NCBI RefSeq assembly: GCF_049116555.1
Contig: NZ_JAGDYT010000025.1
Span: forward strand, 124,001-188,000
Direction of reading: 5' to 3'
Length of the DNA stretch: 64,000 nt
Source of the DNA: Maricaulis maris_C
GTDB taxonomy: Bacteria > Pseudomonadota > Alphaproteobacteria > Caulobacterales > Maricaulaceae
Shown in pieces: positions 16,863 to 26,070 of the stretch (position 1 is its first letter; every line of letters starts with the position of its first letter). The position numbers and the translations under genes are program-made. The notes below the pieces were generated by a model. The model was not told where the DNA came from. It made no database searches and saw only the letters and a program-made list of their open reading frames with translations.

Positions 16863-18722
16863 ATGAAAACCTGGGATGTTATTGTCATTGGCGGTGGTCA
16901 TGCTGGCTGTGATGCCGCGGCGGCGTCGGCACGCCTGGGCGCCGATACCTTGTTGATGACCCACAAGCTGGAGACCATTGGAGAGATGTCCTGCAACCCG
17001 GCCATTGGCGGTCTGGGCAAGGGACACCTCGTGCGGGAGATTGATGCCCTGGACGGCGTGATGGGTCGGGTAGCGGATGCCTCCGGGATTCAGTTCCGTT
17101 TGCTCAACCGCTCCAAGGGTCCGGCCGTCAGAGGGCCGAGGACCCAATCTGACCGCGCGCTCTACAAGTCTGCCATGCAGGGCGAGTTGTCGGCCACGGA
17201 TAATCTGGAGATCGTCGCGGCCGCCGTCGAGGATCTTCTCTTTGATGGTGATGTCTGCTCCGGCGCGATCGATGCGGAGGGTGTGGTCTATCACGCCAAG
17301 GCGGTGGTTTTGACGACCGGGACTTTCCTGCGCGGTCTGATCCATAAAGGCTCGGAGCGGATTCCGGCGGGCCGGGCTGGCGAAGCGCCATCGATCGGCT
17401 TGTCGGACACGCTTTATGGCCTCGATCTGCGGATGGGGCGGCTGAAGACCGGTACGCCGGCGCGTTTGAGGAAATCGTCCATCGACTGGGAATCTCTTGA
17501 GCAGCAATCGGCCGATGAGGCGCCCGTGCCGTTCTCCTTTCTCACCGAGGCGATTTCTGTACCCCAGATCAGCTGTGCGATTACGCGGACGACAGACGCG
17601 ACGCACCAGATCATTGCGGACAATCTGGGGCAGTCTGCCGTGTATTCCGGAGCGATTGCGGGGCGCGGACCGCGCTACTGCCCGTCAATCGAGGACAAGG
17701 TCGTACGCTTCGCGGACCGGTCCCAACATCAGGTCTTCCTGGAGCCGGAAGGTCTCGAGGATGACACGGTTTATCCGAACGGGATTTCAACATCGCTTCC
17801 GGATGATGTGCAGCAGGCTTTTCTGGAAACCATCCCCGGGCTCGAGCAGGTTGAGGTGAAGCGTTACGGCTATGCGATCGAGTATGATTATGTCGACCCG
17901 CGGGAGTTGGACGCGACATTGCAGTTGCGCAAACGGGCCGGGCTTTGGCTGGCGGGTCAGATCAATGGAACGACGGGTTATGAAGAGGCCGCCGCACAGG
18001 GGCTGATGGCGGGTGCGAACGCGGCGCTCGCCGCCACGGGGCGGGCGCCCTTCGTGTTGAGCCGGTCGGATGCCTATATCGGCGTGATGATCGACGACCT
18101 GGTGACGCGGGGCGTCAGCGAGCCCTATCGCATGTTCACCTCGCGCGCCGAGTATCGGCTGACGCTGCGGGCGGACAATGCCGATCAGCGCTTGACGGGT
18201 ATGGCTGAGGCTTTGGGCCTCAGCGGAACGAAACGGCGCGCGGCTTTTGCCGCAAAGATGTCAGAGCTTGAAGGACTGCGCGCTCGCGTCTCCGGATTGT
18301 CGCTGACGCCCAATGAAGCTGCCGTTCACGGTGTTGCCGTGAATGCGGATGGAAAGCGGCGGAGCGTGTCCGACATGCTCGCCTATCCCGAGGTGGACTG
18401 GGCCAAGATATGCGAGATTTGGCCGGAGTTGGCAGGAGCCTCGCCAGCGGTCGCCGAGCAAATCGAGATCGATGCGCTTTATGCCGGGTATATCGATCGG
18501 CAGCAGGCGGACATTCTGGCTTTTCGGAAGGACGAGGCGGTCCGTCTTCCCCGGGATCTGGACTATCGCGGGATTGGTGGGCTCTCCAACGAGGCGCGAG
18601 AGAAGCTGGAGACCGCCAGGCCCGAGACGCTCGGGCAGGCCGCGCGGATTGAAGGTGTAACGCCTGGTGCCTTGACGGCCGTGCTGGCCCACGTGAAGCG
18701 CCGTAATCGGGAGGCGAGCTAG
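16863..18722 (+). CDS. mnmG: tRNA uridine-5-carboxymethylaminomethyl(34) synthesis enzyme MnmG
   Basis: FAD- and NADH-dependent partner of MnmE in wobble-uridine modification. The 619-residue protein has the FAD-binding motif VIVIGGGHAGCDAAAASARLG at its start, the signature SCNPAIGGLGKGHLVREIDALDG, and QINGTTGYEEAAAQGL and FTSRAEYRLTLRADNADQRL further on. The helical C-terminal domain that contacts MnmE ends KRRNREAS. The ATG at 16863 matches family starts. The stop codon is directly followed by the rsmG start. Confidence 0.96.
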   Translation: MKTWDVIVIGGGHAGCDAAAASARLGADTLLMTHKLETIGEMSCNPAIGGLGKGHLVREIDALDGVMGRVADASGIQFRLLNRSKGPAVRGPRTQSDRALYKSAMQGELSATDNLEIVAAAVEDLLFDGDVCSGAIDAEGVVYHAKAVVLTTGTFLRGLIHKGSERIPAGRAGEAPSIGLSDTLYGLDLRMGRLKTGTPARLRKSSIDWESLEQQSADEAPVPFSFLTEAISVPQISCAITRTTDATHQIIADNLGQSAVYSGAIAGRGPRYCPSIEDKVVRFADRSQHQVFLEPEGLEDDTVYPNGISTSLPDDVQQAFLETIPGLEQVEVKRYGYAIEYDYVDPRELDATLQLRKRAGLWLAGQINGTTGYEEAAAQGLMAGANAALAATGRAPFVLSRSDAYIGVMIDDLVTRGVSEPYRMFTSRAEYRLTLRADNADQRLTGMAEALGLSGTKRRAAFAAKMSELEGLRARVSGLSLTPNEAAVHGVAVNADGKRRSVSDMLAYPEVDWAKICEIWPELAGASPAVAEQIEIDALYAGYIDRQQADILAFRKDEAVRLPRDLDYRGIGGLSNEAREKLETARPETLGQAARIEGVTPGALTAVLAHVKRRNREAS

Positions 18723-19346
18723 ATGGACCGTGAGGCCTTTGGCCGCCAGACCGGTGTTTCACGTGAAACACTGGCCGCTTTTGATCAGTGGCGAACGTTT
18801 CTGGTCGAGACCAATGCCCATACCAATCTGGTCGGCCGGTCAACGCTTGACCAGTTCTGGCATCGTCATGCGCTCGACAGCTTCCAGCTTCTTGAGCACA
18901 TATCGATGGATGTGAAGAAGGTTGCGGATCTGGGCGCCGGAGCAGGCTTTCCAGGCATAGCCCTGGCTCTGGGTTTCCGGGATCGCGGGCAGTCAGCCTC
19001 GGTCGCCATGGTGGATTCCGTTGGCAAGAAGGTGGCCTTTCTTCGCAAGACGATTGCGGCGCTGGAACTCGATGCGGAGGCGCGTTCGGTGCGCGTGGAA
19101 ACACTCGATCCGGCGGAGAATTTCGATCTGGTGACAGCGCGGGCCTTCGCCCCCTTGAATAAATTATTGGGCTATGTCGCGCCTTTGTTGAAAAACAAGG
19201 CTCAAGGCCTTTTCTTCAAAGGGCAAAACTATCGGGATGAATTGACCGAGGCCCGTAAAAACTGGACATTCGATCATGAAGTCATACCCAGTCAGACCAG
19301 TGACGGTGTGATCCTGCGTATTCATGAGGTGGACCGTGCCAACTGA
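18723..19346 (+). CDS. rsmG: 16S rRNA (guanine527-N7)-methyltransferase
   Basis: Methylates G527 of 16S rRNA using S-adenosylmethionine. The 207-residue protein shows NLVGRSTLDQFWHRHALDS near residue 40 and the SAM-binding loop VADLGAGAGFPGIALALG near 65, followed by VTARAFAPLNKLL. Start and mnmG stop are adjacent with no gap. A parS site lies within codons 11-16 and reads VSRET, so this stretch serves as protein code and centromere at once. The 3' end overlaps the parA start region. Confidence 0.93.
   Translation: MDREAFGRQTGVSRETLAAFDQWRTFLVETNAHTNLVGRSTLDQFWHRHALDSFQLLEHISMDVKKVADLGAGAGFPGIALALGFRDRGQSASVAMVDSVGKKVAFLRKTIAALELDAEARSVRVETLDPAENFDLVTARAFAPLNKLLGYVAPLLKNKAQGLFFKGQNYRDELTEARKNWTFDHEVIPSQTSDGVILRIHEVDRAN
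18755..18770. other. parS centromere site 2, inside rsmG
   Basis: Second perfect TGTTTCACGTGAAACA palindrome, within the rsmG coding sequence and 2.0 kb from the first site. Having two identical 16-mers this close to parAB is strong support for a functional centromere. Confidence 0.95.
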
Positions 19347-20181
19347 CGTCCAGCGCGCCAAGGCGCCCCGAGTCATTGCTGTTGCCAATCAGAAGGGGGG
19401 CGTGGGCAAGACCACGACCGCCATCAATCTCGGAACCGCTCTGGCGGCGATCAAGCAAAAGGTCGCGATTATCGATCTTGATCCGCAGGGCAATGCCTCG
19501 ACGGGGTTGGGCGTCCCGCCTGCCAAACGCACCCTGACATCCTATGACGTGCTTGTGGGCGGGGATTCCCTCAAGTCTGCCATGGTGCCGACGGTCGTGC
19601 CGGGGCTTTCCATCGTCCCGTCTGATGAGCTTTTGTCAGGAGCCGAACTCGAATTGGCGGATGATCAGCGCCGATCCTATCGGCTCAAGCGCGCAATCGA
19701 CCAGAGCATGCAGGCCTTGGGAACGGATGCGGCCGGTCTCGACTATATCCTGATCGACTGTCCGCCCTCGCTGAACGTGCTCACCGTCAATTCCCTGACC
19801 GCCGCCGATGCGATTCTGGTGCCGCTTCAGTGTGAGTTTTTCGCTCTTGAAGGTCTGTCCCAACTCCTCAAGACGATTGATCGCGTCCGGGGACATCTCA
19901 ATTCCCGTCTGGATATCCAGGGTGTCGTCCTGACGATGTATGACAGCCGCAATAATCTCTCCGCGGAAGTGGCTGCCGATGTCCGAGAGCATTTCGGCGA
20001 CAAGGTCTACAAGACGGTGATCCCACGCAATGTGCGCGTCTCAGAGGCGCCGTCTGTGGGAAAACCGGTTCTGCTGTACGATCTGCAATGCTCTGGATCC
20101 CAGGCCTATATCAGCCTGGCCAAGGAAATCGTTCAGCAGGAACGCAAGCGGCGACGTGAAGAACAAGGTGAAGTGGCATGA
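19336..20181 (+). CDS. parA: Chromosome partitioning ATPase ParA
   Basis: ATPase whose nucleoid gradient moves ParB-parS complexes to the new pole. The 281-residue protein has the deviant Walker A motif NQKGGVGKTTTAINLG, the A' motif IIDLDPQGNASTGLG and the Walker B region LIDCPPSLNVLTVN. I prefer the GTG at 19336, with GAGGTGG just upstream; the ATG at 19324 would add four residues. It overlaps the end of rsmG and its ATGA overlaps parB. Confidence 0.96.
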   Translation: MPTDVQRAKAPRVIAVANQKGGVGKTTTAINLGTALAAIKQKVAIIDLDPQGNASTGLGVPPAKRTLTSYDVLVGGDSLKSAMVPTVVPGLSIVPSDELLSGAELELADDQRRSYRLKRAIDQSMQALGTDAAGLDYILIDCPPSLNVLTVNSLTAADAILVPLQCEFFALEGLSQLLKTIDRVRGHLNSRLDIQGVVLTMYDSRNNLSAEVAADVREHFGDKVYKTVIPRNVRVSEAPSVGKPVLLYDLQCSGSQAYISLAKEIVQQERKRRREEQGEVA

Positions 20182-21101
20182 GCGCGAGCGAAAAGAACAA
20201 GCGCCTCGGGCGCGGATTGTCGGCCCTTCTCGGCGAAACCGATACGGAGGGCTATAGCGCACCGGAAGCGGAGACCCCTGAAACCAGCCGGCCGTCCCGT
20301 GATGGCGTCCGCATGCTTCCGATCGAGCTGATCACCCCCAATCCGGATCAGCCCCGCAAGACGATCACCGAGCCAGAGCTCAATGCATTGGCCGACTCCA
20401 TCGCCGACAAGGGCATTGTTCAACCCATCCTCGTTCGCCCGATCGATGGTGGCACGAATTTCCAGATCGTCGCCGGCGAACGCCGCTGGCGGGCAGCGCA
20501 ACGGGCCCGCCTGCATGAAGTTCCCGCCCTGGTTCGCGAGCTCACCGATCGTGAAACGCTCGAGATCGGTATCGTCGAGAATGTCCAGCGCGCCGATCTG
20601 AACCCGGTTGAAGAGGCGCAGGCGTATCGCCAGCTGATTGATCGCTTCGGTCATACACAGGAAGACGTCGCCCAGGCTGTTTCGAAGAGCCGTAGCCATG
20701 TCGCGAACATGATGCGCCTCCTGTCACTCCCTGACTCTGTGCTGACCTATCTGGCCGAGGGGAAATTGACCGCTGGTCATGCTCGAGCGATCGCCAGTGC
20801 GCCCGATCCCACTGCCCTGGCTGAGCAGATCATCGACCGTGGCCTGTCGGTTCGTGAGGCAGAGAAGCTTGCGAAAACGGTCCACAATCCCAGCGCACCG
20901 GAGACCAAGTCTGCCGTGAAATCGGGTGCTGACAAGGATGCTGACACACGGGCATTGGAAGCCGATATCACGGCCCGACTCGGTCTGACCGTCGATATTC
21001 GGCATGGCACAAAGGGCGGCGAATTGCGGGTCCAGTACAAGACGCTCGAGCAATTGGACGATGTCTGCCGGCGCCTCAGCGCTGACGTCACGCGCGGATA
21101 A
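20178..21101 (+). CDS. parB: Chromosome partitioning protein ParB
   Basis: CTP-dependent DNA clamp that loads at parS. The 307-residue protein starts with the ParA-contacting stretch KRLGRGLSALLGE, then the CTPase domain (LITPNPDQPRKTI, LADSIADKGIVQPILVR, VAGERRWRAAQRA with the GERRxRA motif), the helix-turn-helix (QEDVAQAVSKSRSHVANMMRLL) and a C-terminal dimerisation domain (VDIRHGTKGGELRVQYKTLEQLDDV). It ends one base before the stop of the convergent holA gene. Confidence 0.97.
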   Translation: MSASEKNKRLGRGLSALLGETDTEGYSAPEAETPETSRPSRDGVRMLPIELITPNPDQPRKTITEPELNALADSIADKGIVQPILVRPIDGGTNFQIVAGERRWRAAQRARLHEVPALVRELTDRETLEIGIVENVQRADLNPVEEAQAYRQLIDRFGHTQEDVAQAVSKSRSHVANMMRLLSLPDSVLTYLAEGKLTAGHARAIASAPDPTALAEQIIDRGLSVREAEKLAKTVHNPSAPETKSAVKSGADKDADTRALEADITARLGLTVDIRHGTKGGELRVQYKTLEQLDDVCRRLSADVTRG

Positions 21102-22154
21102 TCAGCGACCAATCTGGGCCGCACCCCGGGCCAGTCTGAGCAAGAGATCACCGACCAGCGCTTCGGTCGGGGCGCCTGACCGTTTCACAGAGCGCTCCGC
21201 GTCGAAGGCGAGTTGACGCGCATGGTCCAGTCGTCGGCCACGCCAAAGAGAGAGCTGCCGCTTGAACATGTCGGCCTGGGGCCCGAAGCGCGGTGCACCG
21301 CTTCGCGCCACCGCCCCGTCATTCCCCCCGGCCGCGTGGACGGCGCTGAGTTGATCGAGGCGCCGCTGCAGGGCCCGAAGAATGCCGACAGCAGACCCGC
21401 CCGCGGTAATCGAACGGTGATAGGCACTGTCTGCCTTCGTCAGCTGGCCGAGTAGGGCGGGGCCAAGAACCGAGTCGAGTTGGGCCTCTCCCTGATCCGC
21501 CGCGATCGCCTCAATATCGGTGCGCGTGACGGTGTCCTCCCCATCTCCGCGCTGACTGGCGAGCCCTTTATAGAGGATCAGCTTTTCGATCTCGCCGCGG
21601 GCAAGGGCCCGGTCTCCTTCGAGTCTCGGCAACCACGCGTCACGCGCATCGCGCGCAAGAACCAGTTTTTCAACCTTGAGCATGTCTTCGCAGAGCGTTT
21701 CGAGTGAATGCGCTGTATCAGCATAACATGCTATTGTTATTGCGTTTTTAGCGGGTTCAAAGGTTTTTCGAAGCTTCCCTCGCGGCGTTAAATCGCCCGA
21801 CTCGACCAACAGCACGGCTTCCGCCGCGACAGAGCCGTCTTCCAGCCCCTTGATCACCTCGATAATCGGGCCACTCCCGGTCTCGCGATTGAGGCGGACG
21901 CGAACCAGGCGCTTGCCACCAGTCAGGGACATGGTGGCCATCGCGTCGGCGAGGCCGGCGGGATCCGACTTGAGATCTTCCTCGGTCAGCTGGGTGAGGG
22001 CGAAGGGATCGTCGGGATCTTCGAGCACCGCCTTGACCAGGGTCTGGGCGCGCTCATGAGTCAGGCCTCGGTCCGGACCATAGATCAGATAGGCCCGGAT
22101 CGACGGGTCGGGCTTGCGGACCCGGGCGTCGGCATCGCGGGCCGACGCTTTCAC
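21102..22154 (-). CDS. holA: DNA polymerase III subunit delta
   Basis: Clamp-loader subunit that opens the beta sliding clamp. The 350-residue protein begins MKASARDADARVRKPDPSIR and has YLIYGPDRGLTHERAQTLV near residue 22, LTGGKRLVRVRL near 75, ARDAWLPRLEGDRALARGEIEKLILY near 160 and the C-terminal collar helices (SVKRSGAPTEALVGDLLLRLA). It overlaps lptE by four bases (ATGA), and its stop abuts parB. Confidence 0.9.
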   Translation of the reverse strand: MKASARDADARVRKPDPSIRAYLIYGPDRGLTHERAQTLVKAVLEDPDDPFALTQLTEEDLKSDPAGLADAMATMSLTGGKRLVRVRLNRETGSGPIIEVIKGLEDGSVAAEAVLLVESGDLTPRGKLRKTFEPAKNAITIACYADTAHSLETLCEDMLKVEKLVLARDARDAWLPRLEGDRALARGEIEKLILYKGLASQRGDGEDTVTRTDIEAIAADQGEAQLDSVLGPALLGQLTKADSAYHRSITAGGSAVGILRALQRRLDQLSAVHAAGGNDGAVARSGAPRFGPQADMFKRQLSLWRGRRLDHARQLAFDAERSVKRSGAPTEALVGDLLLRLARGAAQIGR

Positions 22155-22654
22155 TGAGAGTTGGCGTCCTGCAGCGCCCGGACGAGCTGATTGGCAATGC
22201 GCTCTGCGGCCAGCTGAGCGGCACGCTCGGTTGCATCCCGTTCCGCGGCGACGGACGCGTAGACCGACCGCGGCACGTTGTAGGACGCTTCCGAGCGGAC
22301 GATACCGGTCATGACCGGATCTGTATCGCCATCACGGAACAGGCCATATTGAACCTCCAGACTGATCGCATAGCGCGAAACAGCCGCATCGGCGCCAACG
22401 CCGAGGGGTGAGCGGGTCACATCGCTTTCCGTGCGCAATGTGTAAGGACCGCTGGCATGACGTGCGCCCATCCGGTCGAGCAGGGCTTCCTGAAGATGGA
22501 AATCGACTTGCTCGCGACCGGTCTCGACAAGAATGTCTGCCAGGCCCTGACTGACGCCCTGACTGCCATACATCGGCGAAAAGCCGCAGCCCGAGATGAA
22601 CAAGCCGGTCGACAGGACAAGGCTGGCGAGGAGAGCGCGGCGGCTGGAACGCAT
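22151..22654 (-). CDS. lptE: LPS assembly lipoprotein LptE
   Basis: Outer-membrane lipoprotein that plugs and assembles the LptD lipopolysaccharide translocon. The 167-residue product has a lipoprotein signal with lipobox LFISGCGFSPMYG (Cys near residue 23), followed by the LptE-like domain and a C-terminal Ala/Arg-rich helix (ERAAQLAAERIANQLVRALQ). Order leuS-lptE-holA is a common alphaproteobacterial arrangement and supports the call. It lies 4 bases after the leuS stop. Confidence 0.88.
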   Translation of the reverse strand: MRSSRRALLASLVLSTGLFISGCGFSPMYGSQGVSQGLADILVETGREQVDFHLQEALLDRMGARHASGPYTLRTESDVTRSPLGVGADAAVSRYAISLEVQYGLFRDGDTDPVMTGIVRSEASYNVPRSVYASVAAERDATERAAQLAAERIANQLVRALQDANSQ

Positions 22655-22658
22655 ATTC

Positions 22659-25256
22659 TTATCCTGCGACGATATTCACGATACGATCAGGTACCACGAT
22701 AACCTTGCGAACGGTAAGCCCTTCGAGAGCCCGCTGGACGGTTTCATCCGCCATGGCCTGAGCCTGTACAGCGTCCTGTGTGGACCCTTTGGGTACTTCG
22801 ATCTCGGTTCGACGCTTGCCATTCACCTGGATGGGCATGACGACGCTGTCGTCCACCAGCAATGCGGACTCCGCGACGGGCCAAGCTGCATCGATGACCA
22901 GCCCGTCTCCGCCAAGAATCTCCCAGCATTCTTCAGCAAGGTGCGGGACGAAGGGCGCAATCATGCGCACGAGAATTCCAAGAGCCTCGGCCTTGGCAGC
23001 GACCCCGGACGCATCGACCGGCTCATACTTGCGCAGGACATTGACGAGGTCATGGACCTGGGCGACGGCCGAGTTGAACCGGAAGCCCTCAATCGCTTCG
23101 GTGACCGTCTGCAGCGCCTTGTGGGCCGCGCGCCGCACATCGAGCGCATCGCCGCTGGCATCACCGGCTATGGTAAGGGGACCCGGAGCGCCATCGGGCA
23201 GAGAGTTCACGGTCGTCCAGAGGCGTTGGATAAAGCGCCACACACCTTCGACGCCGCTATCGGTATACTCGACGTCGCGCTCCGGCGGGGAGTCGGAGAG
23301 GACGAACCACCGGGCAGCATCGGCACCGTAATTCTCGATAAAGGCATCGAGGTCGACAACATTTTTCTTCGACTTCGACATCTTCTCGATGGCGCCAACC
23401 GTCACCGGCTTGCCTGTGGCGATCTCGACCGGCCCGTCCGGGCCTTGGTCGACATCATCGGGCAAAAGCCATTTTCCGTCGGCCGACTTGTAGGTCTCGT
23501 GGGTCACCATGCCTTGGGTGAACAGGCCCGCGAAGGGCTCGCCCGACGTCATGTTCATCAGGCCGGCATCGTTCAGCGCGCGCGTGAAGAAGCGAGCATA
23601 GAGCAGGTGAAGGATCGCGTGCTCGACCCCGCCGACATACTGGTCAACCGGCATCCAATGCTCGGCATCGCTGGCCAGGAAAGGGGTGTCCTCTGCCCAG
23701 GGAGAGGTGAAGCGGAGGAAATACCAGGACGAGCAGACAAATGTGTCCAGCGTGTCGGTTTCCCGACGGGCCGGCTTGCCGCAGGTCGGGCATTCGGTGT
23801 CTTTCCAGGTCGGATGACGTTCCAGTGGATTGCTGGGATGATCAAACGTGACGTCTTCCGGCAATTTGACCGGCAATTGATCATCAGGAACAGCAACAAC
23901 ACCACAATCATCGCAATGGACGACCGGAATCGGGCAACCCCAATAGCGCTGGCGGGAAACCAGCCAGTCGCGCAGACGATAGCTGGTCGCGCCCTCGCCC
24001 AGTTTCAACGTCTCGAGCTCCGCGATGGCGCGTTCGATGGCCTCATCCGTTGAAAGGCCGTCGAGAAAGCGGGAATTATAGATCGTCCCCGGCCCCGTAT
24101 AGGCCTCGTCCTCGATTGCATGTTCCTCGGCAGAGGCATTTGGCGGCAGCACGACCGGATTGACGGCGAGCTCGTACTTGCGGGCGAAATCGAGGTCACG
24201 CTGATCGCCGGCGGGCGAGCCGAAAATGGCGCCCGTTCCATAGCCAGAAAGCACGAAATTGGCCGACCAGACCGGCAATTCCCAATTGTCATCAAAGGGG
24301 TGCTTGACCGTGATTCCGAGGTCCACACCGCGTTTGGGTGCTTTCTCGATCTCCTCGGCGGTGGTGCCCATGCGGGCACATTCATGCATGAAGCGATCAA
24401 TTTCCGGATCGTCCACGGCCAGCGCCTTGACGATGGGATGGTCCGGTGCGAGGGCCAGGAAGCTGGCACCAAACAGTGTGTCGGGCCGTGTCGTGAAGAC
24501 GTCGATCGTGTCGCCGAACTGGGACGCCAGATCGGCCTGTGTCAGCGGGAAACGCACTTCTGCACCCCGCGAGCGACCAATCCAGTTGGATTGCATGGTG
24601 CGGACCTTGTCCGGCCAGCGATCCAGATCGTCGAGCGCATCGGTCAGCTCGTCGGCATATTCGGTGATCTTGAAGAACCATTGATCCAGCTCGCGCTGGA
24701 CAACAAGGGCGCCCGAGCGCCATCCCCGACCATCGATGACCTGTTCATTGGCCAGGACGGTTTGGTCAACCGGATCCCAGTTCACCTTGGCGGTCTTGCG
24801 ATAGACCAGACCGCGTTCCATCAGGCGCGTGAAAATCGCCTGCTGGTGACGGTAATAGGCCGGATCACAGGTCGCGAATTCACGGCTCCAGTCGATCGCC
24901 AGGCCGAGGCGCTGCAACTGACCCCGCATGGCGTCGATATTGTCATAGGTCCAGGCCCCCGGATGCACACCGCGATCACGGGCAGCATTCTCGGCGGGAA
25001 GGCCAAAGGCGTCCCAGCCCATGGGATGCAATACGTCGAAGCCCCGGGCCCGCTTGTAGCGCGCGACGACATCGCCCATGGCGTAGTTTCGGGAATGGCC
25101 GACATGAATCCGCCCGGACGGGTAGGGAAACATCTCGAGCACATAGTATTTCGGCTTGCCGCCCGAAGCGTCGGGGCCAAGGGCCTTGAACGCATCACAG
25201 GCATCCCAGGCCGCCTGCCACTTGGGTTCGGCCTCGCGAGGATTGTATCGTGTCAT
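22659..25256 (-). CDS. leuS: Leucyl-tRNA synthetase
   Basis: Charges tRNA-Leu. The 865-residue class I synthetase has the HIGH-type motif HVGHSRNYAMGDVVAR near residue 50, GWDAFGLPAENAA near 80, the connective editing domain (about 225-420, with TTRPDTLFGASF), the KMSKS motif in EKMSKSKKNVVDLD near 620, and the anticodon-binding and C-terminal domains ending VIVVPDRIVNIVAG. First gene of the leuS-lptE-holA transcript. Confidence 0.97.
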   Translation of the reverse strand: MTRYNPREAEPKWQAAWDACDAFKALGPDASGGKPKYYVLEMFPYPSGRIHVGHSRNYAMGDVVARYKRARGFDVLHPMGWDAFGLPAENAARDRGVHPGAWTYDNIDAMRGQLQRLGLAIDWSREFATCDPAYYRHQQAIFTRLMERGLVYRKTAKVNWDPVDQTVLANEQVIDGRGWRSGALVVQRELDQWFFKITEYADELTDALDDLDRWPDKVRTMQSNWIGRSRGAEVRFPLTQADLASQFGDTIDVFTTRPDTLFGASFLALAPDHPIVKALAVDDPEIDRFMHECARMGTTAEEIEKAPKRGVDLGITVKHPFDDNWELPVWSANFVLSGYGTGAIFGSPAGDQRDLDFARKYELAVNPVVLPPNASAEEHAIEDEAYTGPGTIYNSRFLDGLSTDEAIERAIAELETLKLGEGATSYRLRDWLVSRQRYWGCPIPVVHCDDCGVVAVPDDQLPVKLPEDVTFDHPSNPLERHPTWKDTECPTCGKPARRETDTLDTFVCSSWYFLRFTSPWAEDTPFLASDAEHWMPVDQYVGGVEHAILHLLYARFFTRALNDAGLMNMTSGEPFAGLFTQGMVTHETYKSADGKWLLPDDVDQGPDGPVEIATGKPVTVGAIEKMSKSKKNVVDLDAFIENYGADAARWFVLSDSPPERDVEYTDSGVEGVWRFIQRLWTTVNSLPDGAPGPLTIAGDASGDALDVRRAAHKALQTVTEAIEGFRFNSAVAQVHDLVNVLRKYEPVDASGVAAKAEALGILVRMIAPFVPHLAEECWEILGGDGLVIDAAWPVAESALLVDDSVVMPIQVNGKRRTEIEVPKGSTQDAVQAQAMADETVQRALEGLTVRKVIVVPDRIVNIVAG

Positions 25257-25311
25257 GTCTGGCCCGCGGCCGCGCCGCGCCCCCGGTAATCGATCAGGCT
25301 GAGCAGCCTGA

Positions 25312-25806
25312 CTAGTTTTCCAGTTGCGAGATTCGCAGCTGACGCGCGCGGGTCAGAATAGCGTTCTCGATATCATAAGCCGTCTGGCCACCGGTTTCGG
25401 CGTCAATCCACTCGCCGCTCTCGCTGCGAACCTGACGGAAGACACTGACGGCCAGTGCATCAGCACGAAGGCGCGTATCGAGAATGTAGACTGTGAGCTT
25501 GAAGCGCTCGCTCGCCATCTGCGGATTGGCATACCAATCGGTCACGATGACGCCGCCAAACGGATCGACTTCAGCCAGCGGCATAAAGCTGATCGTGTCC
25601 AGGCTGGCACGCCAGAGAAAACCGTTCACTCCGATGCCTTCCGGCTCGGCGACGCGATTGCCGGCCAACGGGTTTGGCAATGATGGCAGACGCAATCCGG
25701 ATGACTCCGACGACGATTCCGCCGTATCGGCATTGCGCGATGCGCAAGCCGGAAGTGTGAGAATGGCGGCAGAAAGGATCAATCCAAGAATCCGACGGTC
25801 CGACAT
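25312..25806 (-). CDS. DUF3576 family lipoprotein
   Basis: 164-residue predicted lipoprotein (lipobox LTLPACAS, Cys near residue 20). After a Ser-rich linker the conserved domain reads GIGVNGFLWRASLDTISFMPLAEVDPFGGVIVTDWY, then SERFKLTVYILDTRLRADALAVSVFRQ and IENAILTRARQLRISQLE, the DUF3576 pattern. Function is unknown, but the gene typically sits next to leuS in alphaproteobacteria, as it does here. I use the ATG at 25806 (MSDRRILG), where the signal peptide begins; the frame is open further upstream without conserved content. Confidence 0.85.
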   Translation of the reverse strand: MSDRRILGLILSAAILTLPACASRNADTAESSSESSGLRLPSLPNPLAGNRVAEPEGIGVNGFLWRASLDTISFMPLAEVDPFGGVIVTDWYANPQMASERFKLTVYILDTRLRADALAVSVFRQVRSESGEWIDAETGGQTAYDIENAILTRARQLRISQLEN

Positions 25807-26070
25807 GTGCCGTGACTCCTTCGAAACAAACGGCGAAAACGCGCGAGAAACTGCAGGACGCGAATGCGCCTCAGGTTTTGAACGACTTGTATAACACGCG
25901 AATTCGCGCGCGCCAGCGGCGAAAGGCACCCGGTCGGGCGTGGCAAACCTGCAACATATTCTGGTGAACACGCGTTCAACTCTTTCCCGGTGCTTGACCG
26001 AAGGCGCGCGCTCACCTCCTGTAAGGCGCGACGTCCGGGGGGACGGGGCCGATCGGCGGGACCGCGAGCG

